Below, in pieces: positions 61,523-64,000 of a stretch of 64,000 nucleotides of DNA. Under the pieces are notes generated by a model. The model saw only the letters and a list, made by a program, of their open reading frames with translations. It was not told the DNA's origin and did no database searches. Each line of letters starts with the position of its first letter. The first letter of the stretch is position 1. The position numbers and the translations under genes were made by a program. This DNA is from Mongoliibacter ruber (GTDB lineage Bacteria; Bacteroidota; Bacteroidia; Cytophagales; Cyclobacteriaceae). The stretch is taken from positions 391,547 to 455,546 of the forward strand of contig NZ_PVTR01000003.1 of NCBI RefSeq assembly GCF_003003005.1, given 5' to 3'.

Positions 61523-63634
61523 ATGGCATTAATTAAAAAAATCAGACAGAAAACAGGTCTTGCAATCGGCGTAATAGCAGTGGGCTTGATCTTCTTCCTT
61601 GTAGGAGGAGATATCTTAAGTCCAAACTCAACCCTTTTGGGCGGAGCTTCAAACAAGGTAGGTGAGATTGCAGGTGAAAGTATTTCTTATGAGGAATACG
61701 TCCGCAAAATAGAAGAAATCAAATTCCAGTTTCAGCAAAACACTGGAAGGACTCCTTCTGAAAATGAAATGAACAGTATCAGAGAGCAAGCTTGGCAGGC
61801 TCTCATAGTGGACAAAGTCTTTGATTCTCAATTTGAGGAGCTTGGTTTGACCGTATCTGACGCCGAATTGGTGGACATGGTGCAGGGCAAAAACATCATT
61901 GCTGAATTGAGGCAACAATTGACCAACCCACAGACTGGAGAATTTGACAGAAATCAACTTGTAGCTTTCCTTCAGTCATTGGAAGATGCTGCTCCAGAGC
62001 AGAGGGCATTCTGGGCACAGCAAGAACAGCTTTTTGCAGATGCAAGACTAAGGGTGAAATATGACAACCTTTTGTCTACTTCAGAATATGCTACAAAAGC
62101 AGAAGGCAGAATGGAACACAAAATGTCCAACACTATTGCTGATGTGGATCATTTGTTCATTCCTTTTTATGCTATTCCAGACACAGCGGTTAGTGTTTCT
62201 GATAGTGAGTTGAAAGATTACATCAGTAAAAACAAGGAAAAATTCAAAGTTTCCAATGCCGCAGATTTGGCATACGTAAGTTTTGCAATCAATCCTAGCA
62301 GCGAAGATTCTGCCGCAGTTATTTCTGAAATGAGAGAATTGACTCAAGCGCTCAGAAATGCAGAAAATGACTCTGTATTTGCCATCAGAAATTCTGAAGC
62401 TCAGAGACCATTCCAGACAATACTGCCTGGAGATGCACTTCCTACATCTTTGACATCGAATGTAGATAACATCGAAGCTGGTGAAGTATATGGACCTTTT
62501 TTAACCTCAAGGTCTACTTATGTGACATACAAAATCACATCTCAGTTTGACGGAACACCCAGGATGCGTGCAGCGCATATTCTCTTTGGTACTCAAGGCC
62601 TAAGTGAAGATGCCAAAGCTGAGGTCAAGCAGAATGCAGAAAGCGTATTGAAAGAAATCCAAGAAGGGTTGAATTTCGCCACTGCAGCTGCTCAATATGG
62701 TCAGGACGGAACCGCACAGAGAGGTGGAGACCTTGGATGGTTTGCCAAAGAAGACTTTGTAGATGAATTTGCAGACGTATCTTTTGCGCAAAGAAATACA
62801 GGCTTGATCAATAGATTGGTAGAAACGGAATATGGTTACCATATCATTAGTGTGACTGATCTACCTAAAAGTGAAACATACAAAATTGCAACGGTAGAAA
62901 GAGAGTTGATAGCAAGTGATGCTACAAGAAATGATGCTTACAGAAAAGCTGATTTCTTTGCAGCCAATGCCGGAAACGCCAATGAATTCAATGCTAACGC
63001 TGAGAAAGAAGGAATTAGAGTGATTCAGGCCAACAATGTAGATGCATTCTCTAGAAACCTGAATAACTTGACCAACGCAAGAGAAGTCATCAGATGGGCT
63101 TTCAATGACGCTTCAGAAGGTAGTGTATCCGGAGTATTTGAATTAGACAATGCTTATATAGTGGCTACCTTGAAAACCAGATATGAAGAAGGTACTGCAA
63201 CATTGGATCAGGTAAGACCACAAGTCTTGATTCAGGTACGAAATGAGAAAAAAGCCAAAATGATCAAGGACAAAATTGCAGGAAAGTCCAGCTTGGAAGA
63301 AATGAAAAATGTCTTCCCTGATGATGCTTCTTTGGACAATACTCCTGATCTCAAGCTTTCAGCTTCCGTATTGCCAGGTGTTGGATTTGCTCCGGCTGCC
63401 ATAGGTGCTGCTTTCGGATTGAAAGAAAGTGGACAGATCAGTAAGCCTGTACAGGAGGACGTCGGCATCATCGTACTTAAGCTCAATTCACTGACTCCAG
63501 CTACTGAAGTGGGTGATTATAGCAGCTTCCAAAGACAGTTAACACTTAATTCGTCTCAAAGAACTGCATACATGATCATGATGGCTTTAGAAGATCTGGC
63601 TAACGTGAAAGATTATAGATATAAATTCTTTTAA
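61523..63634 (+). CDS. PpiD/SurA-type peptidylprolyl isomerase
   Basis: The 703-residue periplasmic chaperone starts with a membrane anchor near residues 11-30 (TGLAIGVIAVGLIFFLVGGD), followed by a SurA_N-type helical domain (residues 45-200, with YEEYVRKIEEIKFQFQQNTGR). A parvulin domain (about residues 350-450) shows RAAHILFGTQG, RGGDLGWFAKEDFVDEF and YGYHIISV; a second, non-catalytic-like C-terminal region follows. It helps fold outer-membrane proteins released from the Sec translocon. It ends 19 bases before a terminator, closing the cluster. Confidence 0.93.
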   Translation: MALIKKIRQKTGLAIGVIAVGLIFFLVGGDILSPNSTLLGGASNKVGEIAGESISYEEYVRKIEEIKFQFQQNTGRTPSENEMNSIREQAWQALIVDKVFDSQFEELGLTVSDAELVDMVQGKNIIAELRQQLTNPQTGEFDRNQLVAFLQSLEDAAPEQRAFWAQQEQLFADARLRVKYDNLLSTSEYATKAEGRMEHKMSNTIADVDHLFIPFYAIPDTAVSVSDSELKDYISKNKEKFKVSNAADLAYVSFAINPSSEDSAAVISEMRELTQALRNAENDSVFAIRNSEAQRPFQTILPGDALPTSLTSNVDNIEAGEVYGPFLTSRSTYVTYKITSQFDGTPRMRAAHILFGTQGLSEDAKAEVKQNAESVLKEIQEGLNFATAAAQYGQDGTAQRGGDLGWFAKEDFVDEFADVSFAQRNTGLINRLVETEYGYHIISVTDLPKSETYKIATVERELIASDATRNDAYRKADFFAANAGNANEFNANAEKEGIRVIQANNVDAFSRNLNNLTNAREVIRWAFNDASEGSVSGVFELDNAYIVATLKTRYEEGTATLDQVRPQVLIQVRNEKKAKMIKDKIAGKSSLEEMKNVFPDDASLDNTPDLKLSASVLPGVGFAPAAIGAAFGLKESGQISKPVQEDVGIIVLKLNSLTPATEVGDYSSFQRQLTLNSSQRTAYMIMMALEDLANVKDYRYKFF

Positions 63635-63653
63635 ATCATATTGATTTAAAACC

Positions 63654-63685
63654 AAACCCGTGGATGTATTCACGGGTTTTTTTTT
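63654..63685 (+). terminator. Terminator of the envelope gene cluster
   Basis: AAACCCGTG pairs with CACGGGTTT and is followed by nine T residues, starting 19 bases after the ppiD-like stop codon. Confidence 0.92.
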
Positions 63686-63689
63686 GATC

Positions 63690-64000
63690 TTTTTTTCTTA
63701 AGAATAAATGATTATCAGTTCGTCACTTCCTATTGTATGGTTTGTTGTCAAAAACATATAATCAACAAATAGGATTACAGCCACCGGGTTGCAGCTTGGA
63801 GACGGCGGGCATTTCGAAGCAACTAACTATGAATCTAAGATTAAGATAAATACGGGAATTAAACCTTCCATATGCAAATATCCGCCCCATGTTTCTTAGG
63901 TGCTGTTATATGCGGTTCTTCCTTTTGCCCAAATTGATCGTCAAAGTTTTATATTCAATTCAAGCCTGCCCCCAAATCCAAGTTCAACAATTTTTTGTAA
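63690..64000. other. Gene-free end of window, repeat-like
   Basis: No reading frame, RNA gene or known terminator is seen in this 310-base stretch. It contains stretches that resemble intergenic repeats or cassette ends found in Bacteroidota (CACCGGGTTGCAGC at 63783, TTTCTTAGGTGCTGTTATAT at 63892). The match is by eye only, and the next gene lies outside the window. Confidence 0.3.

Noticed and set aside
1..64000. tRNA or rRNA genes, complete insertion sequences, prophage
   Set aside because: No cloverleaf-like sequence, ribosomal RNA stretch, transposase, integrase or phage structural gene was recognised anywhere in the window.

Overview
The window looks like chromosomal DNA of a member of the Bacteroidota, most likely the Cytophagales (Cyclobacteriaceae-like). 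The evidence is the AT-rich base composition, several promoters of the Bacteroidota type (TTTG, about 19-21 nt, TAnnTTTG), start codons without a consistent Shine-Dalgarno sequence, and families typical of the phylum: DUF4270 and DUF4783 proteins, DUF6787, a SusC/TonB-type receptor with a carboxypeptidase-like N-terminal domain, an LptC lipoprotein, and a half-length GT5 starch-synthase-like protein beside glmS. No phage, complete insertion sequence, CRISPR array, rRNA or tRNA was seen. Most genes are housekeeping or envelope genes; the accessory signal is mainly in regulatory RNAs and non-coding repeats.

Layout. 1-4158: GT5-like protein, DUF4270 lipoprotein, glmS. 4159-16964: two closely related M14 metallopeptidases in opposite orientation flank an AraC-type regulator and a three-gene sugar locus (ThuA/beta-propeller/cupredoxin fusion, sugar epimerase, Gfo/Idh/MocA oxidoreductase). 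The gaps here hold several repeat families. 17047-22864: two tiny PLDc_N-like membrane proteins, a TIGR01777 epimerase, a fluoride riboswitch followed by a CLC-F-type fluoride antiporter, and an M16 peptidase. 22958-28363: pnuC with an overlapping NadR-like kinase gene, a fatty acid desaturase, then a clear promoter, TPP riboswitch and TonB-dependent receptor. 28404-38522: two unrecognised genes, an SDR, a GNAT, a type III pantothenate kinase, an M23 peptidase, a threonine/serine dehydratase, a DUF3050 protein, an MsbA-like ABC exporter, a DUF6787 protein and a third M14 peptidase.

38844-55828: aspartate kinase, ribH, a TPR membrane protein, pdhA, recF, DoxX, a nucleotidyltransferase, a glnB-amt pair for ammonium sensing and uptake, nadC, a DUF4783 protein, gpmI with a lipoprotein gene, an NhaD antiporter, an amino acid dehydrogenase and anmK. 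55921-63634: a same-strand envelope-biogenesis run: a second type III pantothenate kinase, an outer-membrane beta-barrel, a TPR protein, lptC, a small membrane protein, a CNNM/HlyC-type protein and a PpiD/SurA-like prolyl isomerase.

The strongest non-routine signals are the fluoride riboswitch plus CLC-F pair, the TPP riboswitch upstream of the TonB receptor, two copies of a small non-coding element with imperfect terminal inverted repeats (about 4311-4474 and 51528-51718), a duplicated hairpin repeat at 7212-7571, the ThuA-cupredoxin fusion, and the two divergent coaX genes. I did not find a convincing wholly new multi-gene system. The repeated element is the best candidate for something undescribed.
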